Origin: Candidatus Levyibacteriota bacterium | Lineage (GTDB): Bacteria; Patescibacteriota; Microgenomatia; Levybacterales; UBA12049 | Reading direction: 5' to 3' | Assembly (NCBI GenBank): GCA_016214555.1 | Contig: JACROF010000002.1 | Span: 200,125 to 232,526 of the forward strand | Length of the DNA stretch: 32,402 nt | Part shown: positions 15,054-21,727 of the stretch, piece by piece | Layout: every line of letters starts with the position of its first letter | How positions within the stretch are numbered: the stretch's first letter is position 1 | Translations under genes and position numbers: made by a program | The notes under the pieces: generated by a model | Told to the model about the DNA's origin: nothing | Seen by the model: only the letters and a program-made list of their open reading frames with translations | Database searches by the model: none

Positions 15054-16331
15054 CTACTTCTTCGTAAGTATTTCTACGGCTTTTTCAAGCTGTGCGTCAT
15101 GAGACTGGTCTTTGGAGTCAAGTGTGACAACGATATCAGGCTTGAGTCCTTCCCCATTCTTTCCATTTCCAACCCATGATTTTTTGGGTGTTAACCATCG
15201 TGCGATAGTCACATGAATCCCCGAACCATTTCCAAGATCTTCTGCATTCTGCATCGTTCCTTTTCCGAAAGATTGTTCTCCAACAAGTGTTGCCCTATCA
15301 TAGTCCCGAAGAGCCCCGGCAACAATTTCACTTGCAGATGCTGACCCTTTATTGATAAGCACGACGAGTGGAGTATTCATAAGCAGCCCTCCTCTTTTCA
15401 CAACAAGACTTTCTTCTTTTCCACTTCCGTAATCCTGAATAACAACTGGTGAACCCATCTTAAGAAATTCTGATGCAATAAAAACAGCATCGTTAACATA
15501 ACCTCCTGGATTATTTCGAAGATCAAGAATTAATCCTTTGACAGCACCCTTTTTTTGCATATCAAGACTTAGCGCATTGATTGTCGTAAGCCACTCCTGA
15601 TTTGTATTGTCTCCGAATTGTGAAAGGCGGATATATGCTATTTTATCTTTTTGATGCGCACTCAAAGCGGCTGGTTTATTTATTTGATCGATTGCCCCGA
15701 CTTCCTTAACCCATGCGGCAACACTCTTAACCGTAATCGTATCTCTAATTATTTTAATAATTTTTTCAGTTGACTCATTTTTATGCTGAACAGTGAGTGC
15801 GACCTGCGTTCCTTTAGGGCCACGAATTTTTTCAACTGTTTGGGTAAGTGTCCAGCCTGATGTAGCATCGTCATTCACTTTGAGAATTGCGTCCCCTGAT
15901 TTGATACCTGCCTTTTGCGCCGGACTCCCATCAATCGGCGCAACAACGACAACTTGTTTATCTCGAAGACCTAACTCTGCACCAATACCGCTAAATTGCC
16001 CAGATAACATCTGCTTAAAATCCTTATTTTGGGTGGGTGGAAGAAAAACGGTGTAAGGATCATCAAGACTATTGACCATTCCAGTTATCGCACCGTTGAG
16101 CATTTTATCTGCATCAATTGCTTTCTTATCATAATACCCCTCCTGAACTTTTTGAAAAACAGTCCAGAAACGATCCATATCAAGATTACTCAAAGAGGAT
16201 GGTGGTTCTTTATTAACAACAGAAATAGAAGGCTTATACTGCTTCCAATCAAAAGAAATTTTATTAACGCCGATATAATAACCAACAATTCCGGCTATTA
16301 AAATTAATATAAAAAATCGGATAACTCTCAT
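15054..16331 (-). CDS. ctpA: C-terminal processing peptidase (S41, CtpA type)
   Basis: An exported serine protease that trims or degrades proteins at their C-termini. From the ATG at 16331 it has 425 residues: an N-terminal anchor (about 5-22), a PDZ domain (about 110-190) and the S41 catalytic domain (about 225-405). The catalytic serine lies in GSASASEI (329-336) and the lysine is K357 in SFGKG. The ATG overlaps the upstream TGA by one base (TGATG), which indicates coupled translation. A TTG at 16334 would add one residue but is a poorer choice. Confidence 0.95.
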   Translation of the reverse strand: MRVIRFFILILIAGIVGYYIGVNKISFDWKQYKPSISVVNKEPPSSLSNLDMDRFWTVFQKVQEGYYDKKAIDADKMLNGAITGMVNSLDDPYTVFLPPTQNKDFKQMLSGQFSGIGAELGLRDKQVVVVAPIDGSPAQKAGIKSGDAILKVNDDATSGWTLTQTVEKIRGPKGTQVALTVQHKNESTEKIIKIIRDTITVKSVAAWVKEVGAIDQINKPAALSAHQKDKIAYIRLSQFGDNTNQEWLTTINALSLDMQKKGAVKGLILDLRNNPGGYVNDAVFIASEFLKMGSPVVIQDYGSGKEESLVVKRGGLLMNTPLVVLINKGSASASEIVAGALRDYDRATLVGEQSFGKGTMQNAEDLGNGSGIHVTIARWLTPKKSWVGNGKNGEGLKPDIVVTLDSKDQSHDAQLEKAVEILTKK

Positions 16332-17146
16332 CAATTTTGAACAACTACTTTTTCAGCTCCATGGATAGCTACGGTTTTTTCGGTCTTGGAAAGCGTTTTA
16401 CCCAAAGCCGCATCAATTGCTATTACAGGAATATTTATTCTCCGAGAGCTGAGATAAGAAAAAAGGTCCTCGGTAAGTGCGGTTCCAAGTATTCCTCCAA
16501 CTCCAATAACTGATGCTTTCGCAACTGCTTCTTTGTCAATTGAAGGAAGAAGAAGAATGCATCCCTTTAACGCTGGGGTTATTTGTGAACCCTTAACCTC
16601 GTCGCCTTCCTCTGGGGCAATCACCACTATTTTTCCTTGCGCAACTCCTCCAAATCCCATTGATCCAACGATATTTTTACTCTCAGACTCGAGAACAATT
16701 TCATTATTATTGCACACCCCAATAGTACCATCAAGTGGAGAGGTTATCGCCATAGGAGATTGTTTTGAATCCTCAGCTAGGACCTCCCCCTCCCCCTTGA
16801 CGACTAAAACTCCCGCATCTCTCTCAAAGCGAATGATCGTCCCATTGACGTGTGAAATAACCCGTTCTTTCTTAAGGCCAAATGATTTGCTCTGCTGAGC
16901 AATAACGTCACCAACTCTGAGCATATCCCCTGGAGCTTTAAGGAGTGTTTTATGAGAAGATGTTGGCGAAATGTGAAGAGCCTGTGCAATATTGATAAAA
17001 GTATCTGTGGATTTTTTGATCGAAGCCTCAGAAGGAATTATAACTGCATCATCTCCAACTGCAAGAGTGTCTCCAGCCTTAACTGAATCACCTTTCTTTA
17101 CCAAAATTTTGTATCCATCAGGAATAGTAATCGGCAGTGAAGTCAT
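16331..17146 (-). CDS. Uncharacterised protein with lipoyl-like/barrel hybrid segments
   Basis: A 271-residue soluble protein. Residues 8-30 (PDGYKILVKKGDSVKAGDTL) and 65-85 (APGDMLRVGDVI) repeat the pattern of biotinyl/lipoyl and RNA-polymerase-type barrel hairpins, and a third copy lies near 130-145. A Gly/Ile-rich second half (about 150-271) has VIGVGGILGTALTEDL, reminiscent of a nucleotide-binding turn. No lipoylated MK lysine or catalytic motif is visible. It is translationally coupled to ctpA by a 1-nt overlap. I cannot name a function; coupling to ctpA suggests a role linked to the envelope or to protein turnover. Confidence 0.6.
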   Translation of the reverse strand: MTSLPITIPDGYKILVKKGDSVKAGDTLAVGDDAVIIPSEASIKKSTDTFINIAQALHISPTSSHKTLLKAPGDMLRVGDVIAQQSKSFGLKKERVISHVNGTIIRFERDAGVLVVKGEGEVLAEDSKQSPMAITSPLDGTIGVCNNNEIVLESESKNIVGSMGFGGVAQGKIVVIAPEEGDEVKGSQITPALKGCILLLPSIDKEAVAKASVIGVGGILGTALTEDLFSYLSSRRINIPVIAIDAALGKTLSKTEKTVAIHGAEKVVVQN

Positions 17147-17221
17147 ATAAACAAGAAAAAGATTAAAACTGAAAACTAAAAAAATGTCGTTTTAAATTTT
17201 TTGTCTTACGTTTTACATGTA

Positions 17222-17467
17222 TTAGTCTCGAGAAACGTATGGCAAAAGCGCTAGATGTCTTGCGTATTTGATAGCATCAGTAAGACGTCTTTGATGCTTT
17301 GCGCAAAGCCCCGTCCTGACACGACCAATCATCATACCACGATCAGTAATGTACTTTTGAATAGACCCAACATCAGAATAAACAGGGACTTTTTTATCTT
17401 CACAAAAAGCACACTTCTTAGGTGCAATGATTTTTCGTCTTGGTTTGATTGTTTTCTTATATGCCAT
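17222..17467 (-). CDS. rpsR: 30S ribosomal protein S18
   Basis: A small-subunit platform protein that pairs with S6. It has 81 residues, a normal length. It keeps the CAFC pair near 19-22, and the RVRTGLCAKHQRRLTDAIKYAR core. It lies in the classic order rpsF-ssb-rpsR. TATATT ends 6 nt before the ATG (minus strand, 17474-17479), so it may also have its own leaderless promoter. No Shine-Dalgarno sequence is seen. Confidence 0.96.
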   Translation of the reverse strand: MAYKKTIKPRRKIIAPKKCAFCEDKKVPVYSDVGSIQKYITDRGMMIGRVRTGLCAKHQRRLTDAIKYARHLALLPYVSRD

Positions 17468-17492
17468 ATTTTAAATATAATCCTAAAATGTA

Positions 17493-17554
17493 AAACTCAA
17501 ATCTTAAAACTATAGTATTTTTGTTTTGCTTTTTAAGTTTTAACTTTTAAGTTT
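17493..17554. repeat. AT-rich quasi-palindrome between ssb and rpsR
   Basis: The 18-nt arms 17493-17510 and 17537-17554 match as inverted repeats at 15 of 18 positions, with a 26-nt loop. The mRNA could fold into an AU-rich hairpin directly after the ssb stop codon. Confidence 0.5.
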
Positions 17555-18091
17555 CTAAAAAGGTATGTCATCCGGAGGAACCATTTCCTCATCGGGCGCA
17601 ACCCTCTCTGACTCCGATACAGACTTTGGAGCCTCTTTCTTCTCCTCCTTTGGCTCATCAGAGCTTTCAGGAGAGGTAGCTTTTGCTTTCTTCTCAACTG
17701 GCTTTGTTGCCTCTTTTGGCTCATCTGCCTGAGTTGAGCTTACAGCTGTCTGCTGACCTTTACTATCAAGAAGAATCATGTCGTCAATAACAACTTCTGT
17801 TACTGATTTTTGTGCTCCATCCTGACCAGTCCAGCTTCTCGTAGAAAGTCGACCTTCTACATATATTTTTCGACCTTTTACCAAAAATTGACTACACAGC
17901 TCTGCTAATTTATTCCAAGAGACAATGCGATGAAACTCTGTCTCTTCGTGTTTTTCACCCGAATCTGTTGTCCATGATCTATTTGTTGCAAGACCAAAAG
18001 TGCATACTGCAGTCCCTTGTGGTGTGTATCGCAACTCCGGATCGCGTGTCAAATTCCCAATCAATTGTACCCTATTTAGACTTCGTGCCAT
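17555..18091 (-). CDS. ssb: Single-stranded DNA-binding protein
   Basis: Binds single-stranded DNA during replication and repair and recruits partners through its tail. It has 178 residues. The OB-fold covers about 1-110, beginning with NRVQLIGNLTRDPELRYTPQ, and includes GRKIYVEGRLSTRSW. A disordered, charged linker (about 115-165) follows. The acidic tip ends in PPDDIPF, the conserved partner-docking peptide. It sits between rpsF and rpsR as in most bacteria. No Shine-Dalgarno sequence precedes the ATG; the 73-nt gap to rpsF is A-rich. Confidence 0.97.
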   Translation of the reverse strand: MARSLNRVQLIGNLTRDPELRYTPQGTAVCTFGLATNRSWTTDSGEKHEETEFHRIVSWNKLAELCSQFLVKGRKIYVEGRLSTRSWTGQDGAQKSVTEVVIDDMILLDSKGQQTAVSSTQADEPKEATKPVEKKAKATSPESSDEPKEEKKEAPKSVSESERVAPDEEMVPPDDIPF

Positions 18092-18164
18092 AGTAAAAAT
18101 TCAAAATGCAAATCTCAAATCTCAAAAAATGTTCCCTTATTTTTGCACTTTTATTTTTTCTGTT

Positions 18165-18443
18165 TTATTTTGTCCTAATGAGCAAATGCCTTAAGACATT
18201 TTCACTTCGTAAAATTCTTGTTTCTAGATCATGTGGAATCGCATTTTCTGACTCAAGGTCCATTTTATGATAAAAACCAGCAAGTTCCCTCTTGATCTTG
18301 TATGCAAGTGGCTTTTGACCCCACTCATCTTCCTTTGTTATCTTGGCATCTCCAAGCCACTCTTTAATCTGAGCAAGAACTTTTTTTCGCTCAGTCTCTG
18401 AAAGAGATGTCTTGAGAACTAAAACTAATTCATACAATCGCAT
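18165..18443 (-). CDS. rpsF: 30S ribosomal protein S6
   Basis: A small-subunit platform protein that binds S18. It has 92 residues with the family's MRLYELVLVLK start, a WGQKPLAYKI segment near 41-50, and a GFYHKMDLE strand. It is the first gene of a minus-strand series that continues through ssb, rpsR, the barrel protein, ctpA and htrA. Its promoter at 18456-18485 leaves a leader of only about 5 nt. Confidence 0.96.
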   Translation of the reverse strand: MRLYELVLVLKTSLSETERKKVLAQIKEWLGDAKITKEDEWGQKPLAYKIKRELAGFYHKMDLESENAIPHDLETRILRSENVLRHLLIRTK

Positions 18444-18455
18444 AATGTAGGCCTA

Positions 18456-18485
18456 ATAATACCAAATTTGAGGCTCTCCTCGCAA
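18456..18485 (-). promoter_or_regulatory. Promoter of the rpsF operon
   Basis: On the minus strand TTGCGA (18480-18485), 18 bp including TGG, then TATTAT (18456-18461). The hexamer ends 12 nt before the rpsF ATG. It overlaps the upstream flank of the divergent HTH gene promoter. Confidence 0.6.
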
Positions 18486-18502
18486 GTAGCAATACGCTCT
18501 TG

Positions 18503-18511
18503 TGCTAAAAT
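18503..18511 (+). promoter_or_regulatory. Extended -10, leaderless promoter of the multi-HTH gene
   Basis: TGC precedes TAAAAT (18506-18511), which ends 7 nt before the ATG at 18519. No clear -35. Confidence 0.65.
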
Positions 18512-18518
18512 ACCCGCG

Positions 18519-19664
18519 ATGACAAACAGAAGAGAAAATGGAAGCATTGTCACTGATCAGGTCAGCACAGCCAAAGCAGAGCATATGAAGAAAGTTACAC
18601 CCTTTCTATCTTTATATGAAGAGGTTGCAAGCGGTCATGCTGAAAGACTTCACCCTGAAGGAGAAAGGGCTGCAATTGCTATAGCTGTCATGACTCATGA
18701 TCCCCGCAATCTTCGCCACCTCTCAGAGCTTTGGGACACAACCGAAGAGCAAATTCGCATTAGTATCAGGGAAGGTTTTTATGATCCTGCTGTAAAACAG
18801 GTGGGTTTTGAAATTTTCGATCGAAAAAAATCGCAGGAAAAAGAAGAAAAGGTAAAAAACGAAAAAAGAGAACCAGAAAAATCAGTGCAAGAACGTATTG
18901 ATGGAATGTGGATGTCTCTCCCACCCGATCTATTAACAGAGCATCAAAAAGAAACTATAGCTTATATCAATGAAGGCAAATCCAGCAAAGAAATTGCACA
19001 AATATTAGGCATCACACCTGTTGGAGTCTCCAATGTGCTCAGGAGAGTAAGAAAAAAAATCGCTCCATACATCTTGAGACGAGGACTTATTCGTATTCAT
19101 AGTATGAAAGAAGCGCCACTCTATAGTGCTGCAAAATACGGCTCAATTGACGCAGGAAAAATTTTACTCTCTACATATTCAACTAAGCCAATCATTGAAA
19201 GATATCTTGATGAACAAAGAAGGCTCAACCCGCTCTTGATCATAGATGGATATATACCGCTCTCAGATAGACTGCAAATTGCAGCAAATGAAAGAGGTTC
19301 TCTGTCACGCAAAGCACATGCTGACCATGTGATAAAAAAGAACGGCTTGCTCTATGTGCATGAGGAATACTTAAAGCAATTTAGAGATAGAGCAATTCGC
19401 AGAAAAAATCACAGAAAACCTACTCCCGATCATAAAACAATCAGAGAATGCATTCCTTTACCTTATAGTCATGAGGACTGGAATTATGTCTATAGAAAAC
19501 TACTAGATCTCATCAAATCTGGCGATATACCTGCTATCAAAATGGGACAAAGCTTTCTCACAACAGACTTTGATACCAAAAAAATAGTTGAGGAACTCAT
19601 GGAAATGGCAAAAAAGAGGAAAAAACGTGGCCCTTATAAAAATAGATCTAGGCCCCTATCTTAA
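18519..19664 (+). CDS. Large DNA-binding protein with several HTH-like segments
   Basis: A 381-residue protein, probably a transcription regulator. The clearest domain is a LuxR/sigma-region-4-like HTH at about 138-185: LTEHQKETIAYINEGKSSKE then ILGITPVGVSNVLRRVRKK. A possible HTH lies at about 60-92 (DPRNLRHLSELWDTTEEQIR). Residues 326-362 read like an excisionase-type winged helix (KLLDLIKSGDIPAIKMGQSF), and 247-288 resemble it weakly. A charged linker runs from 102 to 125 and the C-terminus is basic (KKRKKRGPYKNRSR). An upstream TTG start at 18468 would lie before the -10, so the ATG is preferred. It diverges from rpsF and overlaps the ychF 3' end by 17 bp. The target is unknown. Confidence 0.75.
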   Translation: MTNRRENGSIVTDQVSTAKAEHMKKVTPFLSLYEEVASGHAERLHPEGERAAIAIAVMTHDPRNLRHLSELWDTTEEQIRISIREGFYDPAVKQVGFEIFDRKKSQEKEEKVKNEKREPEKSVQERIDGMWMSLPPDLLTEHQKETIAYINEGKSSKEIAQILGITPVGVSNVLRRVRKKIAPYILRRGLIRIHSMKEAPLYSAAKYGSIDAGKILLSTYSTKPIIERYLDEQRRLNPLLIIDGYIPLSDRLQIAANERGSLSRKAHADHVIKKNGLLYVHEEYLKQFRDRAIRRKNHRKPTPDHKTIRECIPLPYSHEDWNYVYRKLLDLIKSGDIPAIKMGQSFLTTDFDTKKIVEELMEMAKKRKKRGPYKNRSRPLS

Positions 19665-20784
19665 ATTCGATAACATCTCCATCCTCAACAATATAGTCTT
19701 TTCCCTCCAACCTTGCCTTTCCAACTTCACGAGCTTTTTTTCTCCCACCTGTTGCAATATAATCGTCAAAACTAATGACTTCTGCTTTGATAAATTTCTT
19801 AATAAAATCAGTGTGGATCTCCCCTGCAGCCATAGGCGCACTACTTCCTTTTTTGACAGTCCATGCCCTGACCTCTTTCTCACCTGCTGTGAGAAATGAG
19901 ATGAGCCCTAATCTCTCATAAGCTTTCTTGATCAAACGTTCAAGCCCTGACGCACCGACTCCTAATTCTGCAAGATATATCTGTTGATCATCAGCAGACA
20001 AACCAGCCAGTTCAGATTCTATTTTTGCACAAATAACAACCTGTCCGCCATCGCTACGCCCAGGCGTTAGCAGGCGGGTAAATCTATCTTCGATTTTAGC
20101 GATGCTGTCTGCGTTGTACTCATTCTCCGTGACATTGAGAACAATAATTTCGGGTTTGTTGGTGAGTAAAAACATATCCCTCATCGCTTCGCGTTCTTCA
20201 TCAGTCAAGACGACATCTCGAGCTGCAATCCCTTTATTAAGACCCTCAAACAATTTTTCTGCGGCTTCTTTTTGTCCTTTAATCTGTATTTTTGCTTTTT
20301 GATTTTTGATTTTTGCAATCGTACTGAGATCCGCAAGTATCAGCTCTGTCTGAATGGTTTCATAGTCGGTTTTTGGATCAATACTACCTTCACGAATTAT
20401 AATTTCAGCAGCTTGCCCTGAGCTTGCCGAAGGGTCTTCAAAAGCTCTCACAACATGAGCAATCACACTTACCTCTCTAATGTGCGAAAGAAACTTATTA
20501 CCCAGTCCTGCTCCTTCACTTGCTCCTTTGACAAGCCCTGCGATATCGACAAATTCAACTGTTGCAGGCTTAAGTGGTGGTAATTCAGGCATTTTCTCCT
20601 CATCTTTTGTGATCTCGGCAAGCTGAATCAAACGACTATCCGGAACTGGAACGATTCCTACATTTGGTTCAATAGTTGCAAAAGGATAATTTGCAGCCAA
20701 AGCCTGCTGCTTTTTAAGAAGGGCATTAAATAGAGTACTTTTCCCAACGTTTGGTAGACCTACAATACCGACTGATAGATTCAT
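19648..20784 (-). CDS. ychF: Redox-regulated ATPase YchF (OLA1 family)
   Basis: A conserved TRAFAC-class P-loop nucleotidase that binds ribosomes. It has 378 residues against about 363 in E. coli. The P-loop GLPNVGKST is at 9-17, G3 DIAGLVKGA at 80-88 and the G4 position reads NVTE (217-220), the NxxE form that favours ATP. The C-terminal TGS domain begins near 295 (TAGEKEVRAW). The extra length comes from two inserts encoded by GC-rich mini-elements: SASSGQA near 119-125 and LLTPGRSDGG near 238-247. Residues 158-170 are encoded by an A-rich repeated stretch. It starts 8 nt after a TATAAT -10. Confidence 0.95.
   Translation of the reverse strand: MNLSVGIVGLPNVGKSTLFNALLKKQQALAANYPFATIEPNVGIVPVPDSRLIQLAEITKDEEKMPELPPLKPATVEFVDIAGLVKGASEGAGLGNKFLSHIREVSVIAHVVRAFEDPSASSGQAAEIIIREGSIDPKTDYETIQTELILADLSTIAKIKNQKAKIQIKGQKEAAEKLFEGLNKGIAARDVVLTDEEREAMRDMFLLTNKPEIIVLNVTENEYNADSIAKIEDRFTRLLTPGRSDGGQVVICAKIESELAGLSADDQQIYLAELGVGASGLERLIKKAYERLGLISFLTAGEKEVRAWTVKKGSSAPMAAGEIHTDFIKKFIKAEVISFDDYIATGGRKKAREVGKARLEGKDYIVEDGDVIEFKIGA
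20045..20077. repeat. 33-bp GC-rich palindromic mini-element inside ychF
   Basis: Outer arms CCGCC (20045-20049) and GGCGG (20073-20077) flank an inner hairpin GCTACGCC-CA-GGCGTTAGC with one bulged base. Its 33 bp equal 11 codons, so the frame is kept. It encodes an extra loop near residues 237-247 that E. coli YchF lacks. Confidence 0.65.
20281..20320. repeat. A-rich repeated stretch inside ychF
   Basis: On the minus strand near-repeats of CAAAAAT and CAAAAAG encode a Lys/Gln/Ile/Asn-rich segment (about residues 157-170). It resembles the A-rich intergenic spacers near 17.5 and 18.1 kb. Confidence 0.35.
20411..20434. repeat. GC-rich mini-element inside ychF encoding SASSGQA
   Basis: Two GCTTGCC copies (20411-20417 and 20422-20428) and CCCT/AGGG arms form a 24-bp insert, eight codons. 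E. coli YchF has no equivalent residues between its ENDN and IIHVSG segments. Confidence 0.6.
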
Positions 20785-20896
20785 AGAGGCTAATTATAGC
20801 ATTTGCCTTGAAGAATGACATGATCAGAACTTCAAGCTCTGTAAAAGCGGATTCTGGTTTTTGTAGAATATATTGAAATTGTTTTACCTTTGTCAT
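20726..20896 (-). CDS. Possible 56-aa small protein downstream of the DUF5674 pair
   Basis: An ATG at 20896 follows the previous TAA directly. It is preceded by AAAGGAGTTTAA, a strong Shine-Dalgarno sequence with about 5-nt spacing. The 56-residue product begins MTKVKQFQYILQKPESAF and continues with helical, Leu/Phe-rich sequence, then a basic end. It would be the third cistron of the DUF5674 unit. Its 3' third overlaps the ychF start in another frame, and the ychF -10 lies inside it. That overlap and the lack of any recognised family keep confidence low. Confidence 0.4.
   Translation of the reverse strand: MTKVKQFQYILQKPESAFTELEVLIMSFFKANAIISLYESISRYCRSTKRWEKYSI
20793..20801 (-). promoter_or_regulatory. 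Extended -10, leaderless promoter of ychF
   Basis: TGC followed by TATAAT (minus strand, hexamer 20793-20798) ends 8 nt before the ATG at 20784. Confidence 0.75.
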
Positions 20897-21172
20897 TTAA
20901 ACTCCTTTTTTCAGCAAAGCTGCATTTTGGAAAAGAGTGCTATACATAAGAGCATCTTCAGCCTTTTTATCCAGATCATTTTCTAATGAAAGTTTATCAA
21001 GACTTTTAAAGAGTCTTTGCAAGTAAGGTGACAATTTCTCACTGTCAATTTCGTCTTTTCGTCTTTGCGCTTCTAATAAAAATCTATCTGCTGTAGTATG
21101 TGACCCTCTAAAATAACCCATTGCTACTCTTTTAAGGTCCATTGAGATAGATCCTAAAATAACCTTATTCAT
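20897..21172 (-). CDS. Uncharacterised 91-aa protein coupled to the DUF5674 gene
   Basis: A small, helical, charged protein with no membrane segment. It begins MNKVILGSISMDLKRVAMGY; residues 30-80 are rich in Lys, Glu and Leu. It overlaps the preceding gene by 4 nt. The ATG is preceded by AAGGAG with 6-nt spacing, so both are translated from one mRNA. I do not recognise a family. A partner role with the DUF5674 protein, such as a two-protein complex, is only an inference from coupling. Confidence 0.65.
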   Translation of the reverse strand: MNKVILGSISMDLKRVAMGYFRGSHTTADRFLLEAQRRKDEIDSEKLSPYLQRLFKSLDKLSLENDLDKKAEDALMYSTLFQNAALLKKGV

Positions 21173-21507
21173 AAAATCTCCTTAAAAAAATATTCCATAA
21201 GATTCTCAAACGCTTTTCGCCTTTCAGGATCTTGGATTTCATTACTTGTATTATTATCTGTAGGTCTTATATTAATAAACGAATTATAATCTATTATTTT
21301 TGTTTCAAGATCAACACCCCCACCCCATAAATCCGACTGGCGTGATCCCTGTTTCAGTAGTAACGCTTCAGACTCAAAATGTCGATTTTGCCCTGCTGAA
21401 CATATCTTATTTTTAATATCTATAACAGTTTTAATGTAGGTATCAAATTCTTCACGAAGACTTTCAATCTCATCTTTAGTAAATGGGGTATCTTTGGTAA
21501 TTATCAC
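21169..21507 (-). CDS. DUF5674-like protein
   Basis: A 112-residue soluble protein. The conserved features of DUF5674 that I recall are present: SAGQNRHFESEALLL near 37-51, QSDLWGGGVD near 56-65, and YNSFINIRP followed by NEIQDPERR near 74-97. Function of the family is not known. The start is a GTG at 21507 because TGC-TATAAT (21514-21522) ends 6 nt before it; the in-frame ATG at 21549 lies upstream of that promoter and inside copZ. It begins 8 nt after the copZ stop and can thus be expressed without copper control. Confidence 0.7.
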   Translation of the reverse strand: MIITKDTPFTKDEIESLREEFDTYIKTVIDIKNKICSAGQNRHFESEALLLKQGSRQSDLWGGGVDLETKIIDYNSFINIRPTDNNTSNEIQDPERRKAFENLMEYFFKEIL

Positions 21508-21513
21508 AAGTAT

Positions 21514-21522
21514 ATTATAGCA
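21514..21522 (-). promoter_or_regulatory. Leaderless promoter of the DUF5674 gene, at the copZ 3' end
   Basis: TGC followed by TATAAT (minus strand, hexamer 21514-21519) ends 6 nt before the GTG at 21507. It overlaps the last codons of copZ. Confidence 0.7.
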
Positions 21523-21727
21523 AAGAAGCCTTGTACCCGGTTTTTTCAATTATTTTTACAATATCTTTAACCATAACTTTATCTTCATCAAATTCAACTT
21601 CACTTTCTTGTTTTGCATAATGAGTACTCGAGTTTTTAACTCCCTCAGTATCCTCAAGCTCGCCATCAATATTCATAGCACAGCTTGTGCAATGCATTCC
21701 TTCAATCCTTAACTTTATTTTTGTCAT
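21515..21727 (-). CDS. copZ: Copper chaperone CopZ (HMA domain)
   Basis: A 70-residue cytosolic heavy-metal-associated domain with the metal-binding loop GMHCTSCAM; the cysteines are C13 and C16. It carries Cu(I) to the P-type ATPase encoded upstream. The ATG overlaps the preceding TGA (ATGA), so translation is coupled; GGGGGGTGAT lies about 10 nt upstream. It is the last gene of the csoR-copA-TauE/cupredoxin-copZ operon. The Tyr near position 66 (GYKASLL) is usual for bacterial CopZ. Confidence 0.92.
   Translation of the reverse strand: MTKIKLRIEGMHCTSCAMNIDGELEDTEGVKNSSTHYAKQESEVEFDEDKVMVKDIVKIIEKTGYKASLL

Noticed and set aside
18468-18518. TTG start 51 nt upstream for the multi-HTH protein
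   Set aside because: It lies upstream of the extended -10 at 18503-18511; the ATG at 18519 fits the leaderless spacing.
20825-20841. CAGAACTTCAAGCTCTG near-palindrome upstream of ychF
   Set aside because: It is short with one mismatch pair, and lies inside the possible 56-aa gene. It may be an operator but nothing else supports this.
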